From Cunninghamia lanceolata (Eukaryota > Streptophyta > Pinopsida > Cupressales > Cupressaceae): DNA of 64,000 nucleotides. The first letter of the stretch is position 1, and each line of letters starts with the position of its first letter. The notes beneath the pieces are model-generated. The model was not told the origin of the DNA. It saw only the letters and a list, made by a program, of their open reading frames with translations, and made no database searches. The stretch is taken from contig BSBN01000860.1 in assembly GCA_027924645.1 (NCBI GenBank), positions 6,386,001-6,450,000 on the forward strand, given 5' to 3'. Shown one piece after another: positions 41,566-53,574 of the stretch. The position numbers and the translations under genes are program-made.

Positions 41566-42742
41566 TAGTAAGAATATTAAATGTTTTGTTATATCCAAAT
41601 ATTTTGTATATTTTTGTTAGAGATTAGTGCATGTCATATTAATAAATTAACATATTTGTGTTAATTTATAAAAAATATGTTAGTTAAATAAATTAACATT
41701 ACAAATGTTAATTTATAAAAAATATGTTAGTTAAATAAATAGACATTATGAATAAATTAGTAATGTTAGTAAATTCTTTTTAGGTTAGTAGTTGGGATGT
41801 TTCATGTAGGAGGTTAATTGGTTTGTATGGGATTCAATGGCTTTATAAACTAATAATTAGAATAATCTTGTGTGAGTGTGAGTGTGACTGATTAATATAA
41901 GTTTGAGAGTTCTTTCAAACCATTTTCAATATAGTACCTGAACAAGTTCTCTATGAGACCTCTCTATAAATTTAGCCTTGCTCATAACAAGACTAAGTAG
42001 TGCAGACCATGTGTGAAAGCCTTTTCATTTGATGGCTATTTAGCTTTACTACAATAAAGAGCAGTGTAGACCACGTACAATCCTTCTATTGATTGTGTAA
42101 GGACAATTAAAATGGATTGAAGAAAAATAATTATTGTATCTTTCCAAAGCTACATGCATTTGAACAACATTCTCTTCTCATATGTAGAGAGGTTATCATT
42201 AGAAGATGCATTTGAATGGTTTTTAATGGCATTCTCATTTGCAGGGGTGTTGTCATTAGAAGAGCCATTTTAACAACTACTACCTTTAAAGTCATTTATA
42301 GTCATTGCTAATATTATTTCCAACTGCTACTAATATAATTTTTAGTCCCTATAAATCATAGTTTATATGCAAAGAATAGCAGTAAAGCATAATAAAATTT
42401 GTTTTATGTTTCACACATTTTGGTGTTGAAGTCTAGCATTGTAATTTTCATCTAATTTAATAAAAATTGACACGTAAGTTTTGGCTCAAATTTGACATTA
42501 TTTTCTACTATTTCATCCTCTCTAATTGAAGTTGCATCATACAAATGAGACTTGCGGGGTATTTTGGAGTTAGAAACAATATCTCTGAGACAAGTTTGCT
42601 ATTTTTTGCATACAAATATTGTGAAGGCATTGCATAACCTCTTAATAGTTTATTTTTCATAAAATGTAGCACAAAGCAAGGTTTAGGGTTTACATTATTC
42701 CTATTAAAACATTTAATTTTTCATTGATTTAGCAAATGTAAA
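41566..42742 (+). mobile_element. Partial non-autonomous copia element with flank (partner of 54960-56060)
   Basis: The LTR at 41615-41931 (317 bp) starts TGTTAGAGATTAGTG, ends TTTTCAATA and contains an internal ~55-bp duplication. A mutated primer site TAGTACCTGAACAAG and about 800 bp of internal DNA follow. The match with 54960-56060 includes ~50 bp upstream of the LTR, so the pair is related by duplication of an already inserted element. The 3' half is missing. Confidence 0.8.
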
Positions 42743-44345
42743 GGGAATGAAACTATTTTCGGGAATGTGGAAGGTGGGGTCAGGGTTGCAGATGAAAACA
42801 AAAGAAAGTGAGCAAAGGTAAAGTGTCATGGGCAGAAAGATGGCCATCTTAAGGTATTTTTGCCATAAAATATAATTAAAATTTTAAAAAGACTATCACA
42901 TGAAAGGAGAGATTTTAGACCGATTGTGAAAATTTATATATACACATATGGTTTACATACTATTTCTTATACTTAGATATGTCATAGTATTTTAAGGGCA
43001 TGTTTGAATGGATAACTGTCATAAAAAAATGTTTGATAGGTAGGTTTATCATTAAATTTAGGCCCTTTAAAAATATACTTTTTCAAAACTGGTCAAACCA
43101 AGGTAGCACAAGCCATGTTTAATCAATAAGAGGGATTTAAAGACAATTTATACATGGGGTCTCAAGGACCTACCATAGAAGAAACACAAACATCAAAGGA
43201 AATAAAATAATCAAAAGGCCTAGGACCAATGAATGGTAGTGAAACCATAAATGGGACCCAAATGCAATTGAATGGCTCAATGATAAGGTTTCTATATCAC
43301 GAGGGTTTGAGTTTTCCTTGGAATCAAACTCTCCAACTCTCAAACAAGCATGCAACTTCATGCCCTAATCCACACATAAGGAATTTAGATGGACCATGGA
43401 GATCTTTCATGATAGGATACCCTCAAACCAAGATAATGGACACATATGAAAGGATGGTTTTCATGAATGCAAGGAAATACAAGGGGATCTAAAGGCATAT
43501 GCAAACTTGAAAGTTGAGGTAAACACACAATAAAAAGTTCATTATGATTTATCCAAAAACAACTAACAACACTTCAACTATCACTATTAAAATGCATCAA
43601 ATTGAAGGATGACAAAAGGATAAAAGAAAAGAGAAAGCAGACTTATTGCTTCAAGATGATTTTGAGTCAAAAGAAAGCAAAACCAAAGTTCTCATATCAA
43701 ACAAAGGTAAAAGAGAGGAAGTGTTCTAAGATAATAAAGATCTATATAGCCCCATGTCTACACCATTAATGTGGTCATTATAGAGCTCTATATGTAAATG
43801 AGCTCATGAGCATGAAAAGGAGACTTGACACTATAGAAGAAAAGGGACAACATGAAGACAACAAGATGAAGGAAGTTGCAGAATCTGACTGGAAGCTTGA
43901 AAGGGAGAATAAGATACTCAAAGAACAAATATTAATCTTACAAAACAACATGAAAAAAGGACAATAAGAGTTTGTCTCTTTAAAATAAGAACTAGAACAA
44001 CAGAAAATAGGATGAAAGGAAGTGACACAACGTAGATAAGAGAGATTCAATCAATAATTACAAACATGGAAATTAAAAAAAAAACTAGTTAAGAGATCAA
44101 ATAGAAGAGGCCAAATCTTTGGTGCAAGAACTTGTAATTGGACCATCAAATGAACAAAAATAAATCACAAAGGAACTATTCTTGACCCCTATAACTCTCA
44201 TTTGCCACCGTAGATCAACTCTAGGGTACAAAATTAACCTAGGTCATATCAATGTGTGAAGATTTTAACCTCAAACTTATAAACTTGTGCAAAATATAAA
44301 TTATAAACCTTGCTAACTTCCTCCAACTTGTTGTTGTGAGCCTAC
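42743..44345. other. No gene recognised
   Basis: AT- and purine-rich decayed sequence. 43780-44150 has lysine-rich coiled-coil-like frames with many stops, possibly an old gag, but no motif supports this. Confidence 0.4.
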
Positions 44346-45079
44346 CTTTGGATTTGTGTACTATGTTGTTGTATTTAAGGACACTCATTATTCATTTTGG
44401 AATGTGTTGGCCTCATTTTCAAATGGACAAATTTTAAACTTTTTCATAAATTCCTATGTTGAGTCACCCTTAGTCATAAATTCTTCTAAAGTGTTAGGTC
44501 ATTTGTCAATTTGAAGGAGGAATTTTTTGCATGTTTTAGCCAAAGCCTTGGAAGCAGCCCTAGTACATGCAAAATCACAAAAGAATTAAATATAAAAATT
44601 TAAAGCAGATGAAAGGAAATCCTCTTATAGGGGTGTTGTTATGCCCATTTACCAAATGTGACAAAGTTTTAGAGTTGTATGCTTCATGGTTTGCGAGATT
44701 TTAAAAGTTCAAATTTTCTGCGCGCAGATTGCAGAAACAATTAAAGAGGCAATTAAATTGAAGTTCAAGAGAAATCCTTTTGTCTACAACCTCATATGAT
44801 CTTAATGGATAATTGGTCAAATTTTCATAAAGATCCAGGGCTCCAATCAAAAGTTATACAAGTTTCACCATTTTTCACGCTTGCTCAGTTGATCAAGTTA
44901 ACATTTGTGCAATGGAGTTTATCAAAAATAATACAATACTTCATTTGATCATGTGAAGTAAGATATATTTTTTGTATGCATGAATATGAATTTCTAAATT
45001 TCCAAAGGCAAGTCATGGAAAAGAAGAAATTAATTCAAGTTGGAGCGGCTTAGAAGATGCCAGAAAATAATTACTTGGT

Positions 45080-45345
45080 TTAAAAGCCAAGTAGATGTCT
45101 ACTTAAAAAAAATTGAGCGTCTACTTCAATTTCAGCTAAGTTGGTGTCTACTTTTGAATTTGGCTAAGTGGGTGTCTACTTTCACTTTTGGCTAAGTTTG
45201 TGTCAACTTTCACTTTTGTAAGTCTGCGTCTACTTTCACTTTTGGCTAAGTTCGCGTCAACTTTCACTTTTGGCTAAGTCCACGTCAACTTTCGCTTTTG
45301 GCAAAGTAGGAGTTTACTTTCAGTTTTTGCTAACTTAATGCAACT
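45080..45345. repeat. ~30-bp minisatellite in the solo LTR
   Basis: About seven units of the form TCTACTTTCACTTTTGGCTA followed by AGTTYGYG, with divergence. Period 28-33 bp. Confidence 0.85.
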
Positions 45346-45430
45346 TGAGGTTTGGAAAAAGTCCTAACTTTCGAATTGATAGTTATTTCATGAAGGTTTG
45401 CCAAAAGCACAAGTCACAAGTCGTAACTAG

Positions 45431-46950
45431 TTGCCGAAAACACTCAAAGTGCTTATGGCAAAATCAAGAAGTAGTTATTGTAACTACTCAAACAAACTAA
45501 AGGCCTCTGTATATGCACGAAATAGATTTGTTAGGAAGACTTTAGGAACTCTCAAGCAACTGCATATAGCAGGTCTACAACCAGATTCCTCAACCTTTCC
45601 AGTATTCTCCTCACTGGTGCAATTAGGAAATTTGTAGAACAGGGTACAAGCATCCATTGAAATATAATTGGAAGTAGATCCTTATCTAATGTTGTTGTTG
45701 TATATGCCTTGATAGATATACATGTAAAATGTGGAAGCATAGGCAAGGCATCTGAATGTTTTGACAAACTACCTCAAAGAAATGGTTCATGGACTGCAAT
45801 GATTACAGAATATCCACAAAATGGGTTTGTTGAAAAGTTACAGAAACTTTAAAAGCAAATGCACTTGGCAGATGTAAAAGTGAGTTTCACCAACATCACC
45901 ATAACCTCCTCTTAGATTGTATGAAAATAAAATATTGGAACAATGTATTAGCATTTATCAAAGCACAATGGAATAGAATATTTATCTTTTGATCTATCAT
46001 CTTCTTTGTGCCCTTGCAAACACAAGTAGTATAGAGTTTTTGGCATGGATGAACCATGAGAGAAATGGTGAAGAGTTTACAAATCTGCATTCTCAACAAT
46101 ATTTTCTAGGCTATGTCAAAACGTGAGCTTCGAATAGGGTATTGACATCCATGAAAGCTTAATCAAAGGGAGGTTTTTGTCAGATATTATAGTTGGAAAT
46201 GCTTTGGGACAAGCCTTAAAAATGTGGAATAATAGAGAACGCACATGAACTATTTGACAAAATGCCTCGAAGAAATGTGGTTTTATAGATTACTCAGCAT
46301 AACTCAAAGGAGATTCATTGAAAAGTATATAGAAATTGGTAAGCAAATGCAAGTGGTAGGTGTTCTAGTCATTGCAGCTGCAAAAGAAACAATTGGGATT
46401 GAAGGAAGTGTGAATAGGCAAATATAACGTTTAAACCCTACTGATTTCACCAATATCTTCTCAAGATACTTGGAAAAGATTAAAAGCATGATGGTAGAGG
46501 AGATTTTGTCAGATACTATAATTGGAAATGATAGTAGTGCAACACCATTTTTGTTGACTAAATTGTGTTAAATTTAAAATGGCGTTTCCTTATACGAGTT
46601 TAACGTAGTCGCAGTAAAACTACAATATTTTTGTCATTTCACAACGAAATTTAAAAATTTAAAGTGTTTTGGAAAGCCGATGAAGGGGAAAATAAAACTT
46701 AGAAACAGTTTGAAGATATCTTTTGTATTGAGTGAGAATTTTGAAGCAGAAAATTGGGGCTATAAGTTTTGATGTGATTGAGTACCATTGGAGCAGCATA
46801 TGATCTATTTGAAAGAATTTGTGATATTGTGGAAATGTCCACAATGTGAACCATAGATAAAACATGAGAACTATTTGATAGAATGCTTTGAAAGAAATGT
46901 GGTCAGATGAAAGGCAATAAATGGAGGACAAAAACATAGGTCTGCATTCT
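45431..46950 (+). pseudogene. Captured PPR-protein gene, heavily decayed
   Basis: Across several frames the pieces read TLKQLHIAGLQPDSSTFPVF, then ALIDIHVKCGSIGKASECFD, KLPQRNGSWTAMI and, after 46090, IDIHESLIKGRFLSDIIVGN and AHELFDKMPRRNVV. A third LFDRML piece is near 46865. This order of motifs (KxLH..G..PD..TF, LIDMYxKCG, ARxxFDxMPxRNVVSW) is diagnostic of plant PLS-type pentatricopeptide repeat proteins, which act in organelle RNA processing. Many frameshifts and stops separate the modules. The pieces look continuous without introns, as PPR genes usually are, so DNA or RNA capture cannot be told apart. It lies within the LTR-like element 44405-48568. Confidence 0.82.
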
Positions 46951-47820
46951 TACAGTTTACAACACATCAAAATACTATGAATGCATTTAGACATCTGCAG
47001 AAATAAGAAGTTGTATTTGGTTGTCATAGGAGTGCAAAGGTAGCATTTGTAGAAACTTGCATTAAGCCTAGTGATGAAGCTATGTCAAAGGTGAAGACAA
47101 TATTTATAGATGAATTGCTAAAATCTTGGGATGAAGAGTGTGTAAAGGAGGTTTCTGTGTTTAGCAATTCATAGTGGCTAACCAAGGTAATGTTAACTTT
47201 GTTATTTCTCATGCACCATGCTAGAATGGATGTTTTGATAATTATTCACCACAATATGAAAGAAGGAACACCTTGATAGATATGAATGCAGAATGAATTT
47301 GTTTGAAATGCTTTGAAAACTTTCAAGCAAACATTTTAGATTGATAGTTTGTATGTTGACATGAGTTGTATGAGTAGTGGATGGCAATGGCATTTTATGA
47401 TTGCAATCACAACAAGAAAATGTGCAATGTTATCAATCTATGCCTATCATGTTGGCATTCCTGGTAAAATACATATTATTTCCACATAATTCATATCTTG
47501 TATGCACGGACACAGGAGTCTAAGATTAAGGTATTAAGAGTTGTCATTGAGATCTGTGAGGCATGACCACCAAAATGGAGCAAACATAGATGGAAAGTAA
47601 CCTAGCAAAGTTCACAACTCGAAAGTTGGAAGTTTTACTTACCTTTTTGTAAAAAGTGACTTACGTCACTTATTGTAATTCAAAATTTAGAAAATGAGCT
47701 TTGTCTTTGGAAAAGTTGGGTAAAATCTAACTAAAATAAAGCTTGTTTTTAAATTATTGTATTTCAAAAGGTAGTTATGAAGTAGTTATTAGGTGGTTAC
47801 AAGGTAGTTACTGGAGAGAA

Positions 47821-47835
47821 GCCTATAAATATAAG
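47821..47835 (+). promoter_or_regulatory. TATA box of the solo LTR
   Basis: CCTATAAATATAAGG lies about 740 bp before the 3' terminus and is followed ~130 bp on by AATAAA (47953). This fits an LTR promoter and poly(A) site. Confidence 0.6.
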
Positions 47836-48568
47836 GCTATTTCATATGTAAAAGGGGACTTTTAGGAGAGACCTTTTGAGGAGAACTTTTTAGAGACTTT
47901 TGACCTCATACTTTGTACAAAAGAGTGTTTGAAGTTGTATAATTTCAAAAAGATAATAAAGAGTGCATTTGGTTTGTGTGTTCCAATGTTCTTCTAAATT
48001 ATTATTACTAATTCTTTGAATGTCGAGTTGGTGATCTCTTTTGTCTGTGTGGAAATCATTAGTCATCTTTTGAAGCATATATAAACCATGCAATTAATGT
48101 AAAGAAACACAGTCACTTCTCAGTATCCTGATTTGAATGTGTTGATAAACTATCTCTTTGTATGTCGAGATCCATGGGTTGTACTTCTTTTCTCAATGTT
48201 GTCTTTTAAAACATATATTGTTGTGAAATTCATCATAGAAGTTTAGGAATGTAGTTTCTATCTTTTGTGTTGGAATCACCTTGAAATTTATCATAAATCT
48301 ATGAAATCCTAGTTGGTATTCGTGTGTCTACCACTAGGGTTTTTATATTTCATTTTCCTTTAGTTTTCCTTTACCTTCGATATTTCTGGTTAAAATACCA
48401 TAAAAACCCCTATTTTGATCATACGAGGGAGCTGCCCCTCTCAAACACAGAGGAAGATCATTTCTCTGCAGCGATCTATCTAGCTGTTGGTTAGTTTGTC
48501 ACTACTTTTTGGGTGAAACAGAGTCATTCTTGAGAATTCCTTTGCAACGACCAATCTGTTTACCAACA

Positions 48569-48890
48569 GAATGACAGAGGAATAATCAAGGAGTGTGGAA
48601 AAAGCATTATCATGGAGCATTAATGATGCATCCATAGTAGTTTTATCAAAGCATACATTAGAATACCTCATCTTATATATTCTTGCATGTTTGAACTATC
48701 TTTTATCAATTTCCAAAGTCATTAAATTAGTTTGCTTAAGGGCTTGACCAAGGGAATATAAATATTTCTCTAGCAAGTTCTTAAATAGTGTCTCTAGACA
48801 CCATCCCACTTCAACAAAAATACAATTAGCCAAGACATATCTACAACAATCATCAAATCCCCGCTAGTATATATCTATGGGTCTAGGTTC
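48569..48890. repeat. Copy B of the local duplication, segment 2
   Basis: Matches 56-371 with the same order and orientation; interrupted at 48890 by the next insertion. Confidence 0.9.
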
Positions 48891-49139
48891 TATTGGCATA
48901 ATAGTCATAGTATTACATTTTTAGTTAAATAAATGTTAGCAATAGTTTGTTGGTTAGTTTGTGGGAGTTACATTCTCGTATGGAGTTAGTTATCAAATAG
49001 TTAAAGGGAAGAGGCTTTTATAAAGCCAATGTAATTCATTGTAAAATCATTCAAGGACATTAATATATATTATTTTATGTTTTGTTGTGCATTCATGGTT
49101 TGAATAACTGTCTTTGTCTTTGCTCAACCATTTTCAATA
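48891..49139 (+). repeat. 5' LTR of the short copia element
   Basis: Starts TATTGGCATAATAGTC, ends CCATTTTCAATA, immediately followed by the primer site. Confidence 0.92.
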
Positions 49140-50850
49140 TGGTATCAAAGCTTTCAAATAATTTTTGTGCTTGTGTGCATATTGGAGGTTGAAATACATA
49201 TACCAAGGTAACATGAGAGATGTGAAAGTTATTGCAGAATAGAAGGCATGAGCAAATTTGCAGAGGAGTTGTCCCAAATCAGTTAAACAAAGAATAACTG
49301 CTGTGTAGAAAATATATATTCTACAACATAGAAATCAGAATTTGGTTGCAATTTGTTACTATGCATAAAGGAGACAGTACATGAAGGATTAATTTATGAA
49401 GTAGAAACTACTAGCATTGCCCTATTTTTGCTGCTGCTGCCATTTTTAGATTGGCGTCCATATACTTTGATGTTGTTGTCATATTCACATTTGTTGCAGC
49501 TACAACAAATTTACCTTGTTGATGCCATATGGGTAGAGAGGACACTGCAGAATGGTTGAAGTTGTGTTAGTGACTAAGAATCAGCGTTGAAGTATTGGAG
49601 GTATATTACCATAGTTTTGAGAGGCTAAAGTGTGTAAGAAGTGTGGAAAGAGAAGGTAAGCCATTTAAAATGAGGCGTGAGATTCATGAAACATGAAAAT
49701 TTAAGAAATTCATCAAAAGTTACAAAGGTGCATTATACTTTATTTCCCTTTTGATTTTATGAAGTTTAAAAACAAACCAAAAAGAGTCCATGTGAAAAGT
49801 TTTGAAAGTTGGAGTAAAACAAAGTGAAACTTAAAAACTTTTAAAAAGGAAATGTAATGTGTTTAGTTTAAAAGAGGAGTGGAATAAGGAATTCATTAGA
49901 ATAAGGAAGCTAATATTTTTTTTTTAAAGTGCATTTTATACGACACTAAAGGTAGAAATAAGGGAGAGATTATTTTCTATTTTAAAGAAAAGTCATAAGA
50001 TAAAGTGTGGAAGGTAGATATAAGGTTTGGAAGGGAGATATAAGGTGTGTAAAGAGAAGTAGTTGATTTTTTGAATTTAACTTATTAAATTTTTTGGAGT
50101 AATAAGGTGGAAAACATTGGAATTATAAGGATATATTTGTGTTTACACTATATTGTAAAAGGTGCACAATCTAAGACCTTGTTCATTTTATTTTATCACG
50201 GCTACATCATACATTGCGTGTGCTCTTGGGGCCATTTATACTACACATGATGAGGCCTCCAAAGACTCATCCAAGACATTAGTTGGTTAAAGTGTAATAG
50301 GGTCATATTGGAGGAAGGATGGAGGATTTTTCATCATCTCAAGTTAGCTTCTCGCTTTGAGATGATGCTTTGCATGAGAAGCATTTTTGGTTTTGGCTAT
50401 TTTGTTTTTCTTTGTTGATGCTGACAGATTTGAAGAATGTATGTTTTGTGAAGATTTTGTTTTGGAGACAGGTTTGGGATTTGGTGTTGAGCTCAATATG
50501 GATTGTTGTCCAGCGAGCTTCAAAGAGTATATGATCGATAATTATACCCTTTCATGGTCACTAGACAATGGCAGAGATTTGTCGTATCTCTTAGGGTTCA
50601 TTATAGAATAATTCAAGACTGTGATTTGAGAGTTCAGGACTAAAGAGCTCAAGAACATAGCTTGAAGCTATGCCTTTCCGAGGGTAGATGAGACAGGATG
50701 ATGGAGCCCCACTTGGTTCAAGATTTGTTCTTTGGGAGAAGATTTTCTGTGAAATGTGTATTCATATTATGTAATCAGCTTTGTTGAGTATATTAGCATT
50801 CGGGGGGGTCCCTTGGTACTATTGCAAGAACAATGTAATAAGAGGGGGAA

Positions 50851-51099
50851 TGTTGGCATAATAGTCATAGTATTACATTGTTAGTTAAATAAATGTTAGC
50901 AATAGTTAGTTGGTTACTTTGTGGGAGTTACATTCCCATATGGAGTTAGTTATCAAATAGTTAAAGGGAAGAGGCTTTTATAAAGCCAATGTAATGCATT
51001 GTAAAATCATTCAAAGGCATTAATATATGTTATTTTATGTTTTGTTGTGCATTCATGGTTTGAATAACTATCTTTGTCTTTGCTCAACCATTTTCAATA
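50851..51099 (+). repeat. 3' LTR of the short copia element
   Basis: Starts TGTTGGCATAATAGTC, ends CCATTTTCAATA; the same length as the 5' LTR with a handful of differences. Confidence 0.92.
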
Positions 51100-51104
51100 G
51101 GTTC

Positions 51105-52210
51105 AAAGTCACATGCCAAATTTGTTCTATATGTGTAGATAAAAACCAAAGCAAAGTATAATCAATTTATACATTTTGAGGCACTCATCTAAACATGACC
51201 CTATTTTTCAACACATTAATGAATCAATTCCAAGTTCATATTTTACAACATGTTCCACCATTCAAAATTCACCTTAGTATCATATTTAATTCATTTAAAT
51301 TCTATAATTTAATATTGCATTTAGTGTTCCAACCCAACTCTTTATCCTAATATTTATTATTATTTAATTAATTATCCTAAGATATTTATATGTGGGGTGC
51401 TTTTATTCCATTACAATAGTTATCCCTATAAAATATAAATTTAGACTATGGGACATAGCCCACATGGATTAAATAAAGTGGCTAGATGGTGTTTTATCTC
51501 AATGTCTAGCACCCTTAACAAACTAGTTAGGATAGTTATGGATAATAGCTAGGTTAAGAAATCTTGTTTTGAATAAATTTTAAAGATTGGATTTAGATAT
51601 AATTATCCCTTGCTAGTCTTTGATTGGGTGCTTGTGGATTGGTTAATTATTAAATGAGTGGAAACTTCAACTATTGGATTGGTCCCCATGCTCAAATAAA
51701 CTAAGGTTACAAACTAGTCAAGCCAAGAGAGAGATCCTTGATGAAGTGGATTTTCTTTTCATCTTATCTTTTTAGCTAATAAAAAGTAAAAAAGGGTTTA
51801 TTTGTGAAAAAAAAGAAAAGTGAGTTTCATGTCGTGTGTAGTCTTGATGCATGAGATGATGTACATAGCAATTATGTTATCAACAATAATGTGAATGCTA
51901 AAAGAAGTAAGTTGGACATCAAATGAGTAATCAAAAATTAAGGGCTGAAGTCATGTCTAAATTAGATGTTCACCTTCAATCAAAATTACCAAATTTATCA
52001 TTATTTATTATTTTTATCATATCATATAGCAATGTATCAAAAATTATTAAAAATATATAATATTACTGTTTTATTAAAAGTTAAAAGTAGTAGTAAATAT
52101 ATTTTTTAATTAAATTATTATAAATAGTTATTAAAATGATGATGACTACATCAAAAGAATTATTTTACATCTAATTTTTGATAATTATAATTCAAAAAAT
52201 AAATATATAA
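51105..52210. repeat. Copy B of the local duplication, segment 3
   Basis: Matches about 372-1465, same orientation, with small indels. Non-coding. Confidence 0.9.
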
Positions 52211-53270
52211 TTAACATATATAATGTAGTGTGAGATGCGGTTTGCCCTAGGCACCATGACAATAAGGTGTTTAGAAGCAAGGATGTCTATGCCCACTCTG
52301 AAGAGGAGATCTCCATTGCAAAGCCCTCGCTAGAATTTATGGAATTTTATAAAGACAAATAGATAATTTTTAGAATTGAATAGAAAGGATTGAGAACAAT
52401 AGGCAATCATGTCATGGACCTAGGATGAAGTTATCTATATTATAAAATACAACTAGATTTGTTTTAATATCCAAATAGAAGTGCTCAATAGTGAATTATC
52501 TAGTATGGCCAAGTACATTCTTTTCAAATGAGTCGATGAATGTCCTTAAATATAAAAACCAAGCGCACAAATTGACACAATTGCATGCTATGTCGGCTCA
52601 CAACAAATAGTCAAGTGGTTAGCAACAAAAAAATAAATTTTAAAATTTAAAAGTGAAGGGTTCATATTCGTGATTGCAAAAGTGACCTAGGTTAAATCCA
52701 CACTCGTGGATTTGATCAAAGGTGGTCAAAAATATAAATTAAGGATCAATAATATATGAATTTAGTGATCACAAATGGAGAAATCAAAATATATGATATC
52801 ACAAACTAATCCAACTCATAATTATGCCACTTATAAACTAATTATTACATTTACAACACTCTAATCAAAATAAATCCAAAACATAAATATACAATTTTCA
52901 CCTTTACAAATATTACATATGTAAAATTAAAATCTAGAAAAGTCATTTTCTTTATATTACCTAATATTAAATCATAAAATACACCAAAACATTACTGTAA
53001 AAATCTGTTCCACAATTTTCTCAAAAGACAATTAAAATGCATCATTTAAATTAAAATTCACACCCCGCAACCTACTCTAGAACTTATCCCCTTATCAGAA
53101 ATATTGTACATGCACTCCGAGATCTATGGAACGCACTCCAAGCTCTTTGGATTGAATCTGCACCTTCCATGTTTGCTTAAGGAGTTTTGTATTTTTACAT
53201 TAGCATCCTGTGAGCTGTAAGCTGCGGTGCATGGCCGGCATCCATGGTCACATTGAAAGCGACCTCTCCC
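52211..53270. other. Copy B-specific stretch, no gene
   Basis: Absent from copy A, where about 150 bp lie between the same flanks. It contains the right arm of the inverted repeat (52520-52740). Either it was inserted here or deleted in copy A. No gene is seen. Confidence 0.5.
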
Positions 53271-53271
53271 C

Positions 53272-53574
53272 AACCTTATCTATACCAAAAAAAAATGATA
53301 GATAATCGTTTAAGAATGGCCACCTTGCCGTCCAATTCATTTCAAGTAATTTATTTGTAAGGACTGTTTATTTCTTGCGAAGAGTTCGCTGCTAAGCTGA
53401 GTGAGGCTGGGGCAACTTTTGAGCGATCACTGTCTCTTTCTTCACAATATTTTTGGGAAGGAATATGGATTTGAATCTTGTTTCACAGCATTGTCTTGTG
53501 AGTGTACCGAGTTATTCTTTCTGTTTCTTTTCTTTGTTGGCTGACTCGTTAAGTTTTTCTTTTAGCTAGGAATC
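53272..53574 (+). promoter_or_regulatory. Upstream region of the DUF247 gene, copy B
   Basis: Matches 1615-1950. Conserved between the copies are GATAGATAATCGTTTAAGAA, AAGTTCGCTGCTA-type sequence and the pyrimidine tract with TTTTAGCTAG before the ATG. Promoter elements inside it are not resolved. Confidence 0.45.

Larger units (their letters stand above)
44405..48568 (+). mobile_element. Giant solo LTR (4.16 kb) carrying a PPR gene fragment
   Basis: TGTTGG...CCAACA termini are flanked by GAATG on both sides (44400-44404 and 48569-48573). Copy A at 55-62 shows the empty site. No internal LTR copy, primer site, gag or pol was seen, so a single LTR left by recombination is the best reading. 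A TATA box near 47826 and AATAAA near 47953 sit where an LTR promoter and poly(A) site would be, putting about 3.4 kb in U3. The minisatellite and PPR remnant both lie in that part. A non-autonomous element without coding capacity is the alternative. Confidence 0.8.
48891..51099 (+). mobile_element. Short non-autonomous copia element, complete
   Basis: LTRs at 48891-49139 and 50851-51099 (249 bp each) are flanked by GGTTC on both sides (48886-48890 and 51100-51104). Copy A at 367-371 has the single GGTTC. A primer site TGGTATCAAAGC starts at 49140 and a polypurine tract AGAGGGGGAA precedes the 3' LTR. The 1.7-kb interior has no recognisable gag or pol, so it depends on a partner element. The first LTR begins TATTGG, a change from TGTTGG in the second. 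Confidence 0.93.
44230..52740. repeat. Imperfect inverted repeat bounding copy B
   Basis: 44230-44400 and 52520-52740 are inverted relatives: both, in inverted sense, contain AACCTAGGTCA, TTGTTGTGAGCC and TATTTAAGGACAYTCAT in that order, with gaps. This could be the terminal repeat of an old DNA transposon forming the body of the duplicated unit. The ends are not exact and no target duplication was identified. Confidence 0.45.

Noticed and set aside
43170..44050. Genes in the 42.7-44.3 kb gap
   Set aside because: Short frames only, no motif; lysine-rich text is expected from A-rich DNA.
50387..50611. Small secreted protein inside the short copia element
   Set aside because: 74 codons with no recognised domain; the surrounding DNA is non-coding and no relatives are visible in the window.
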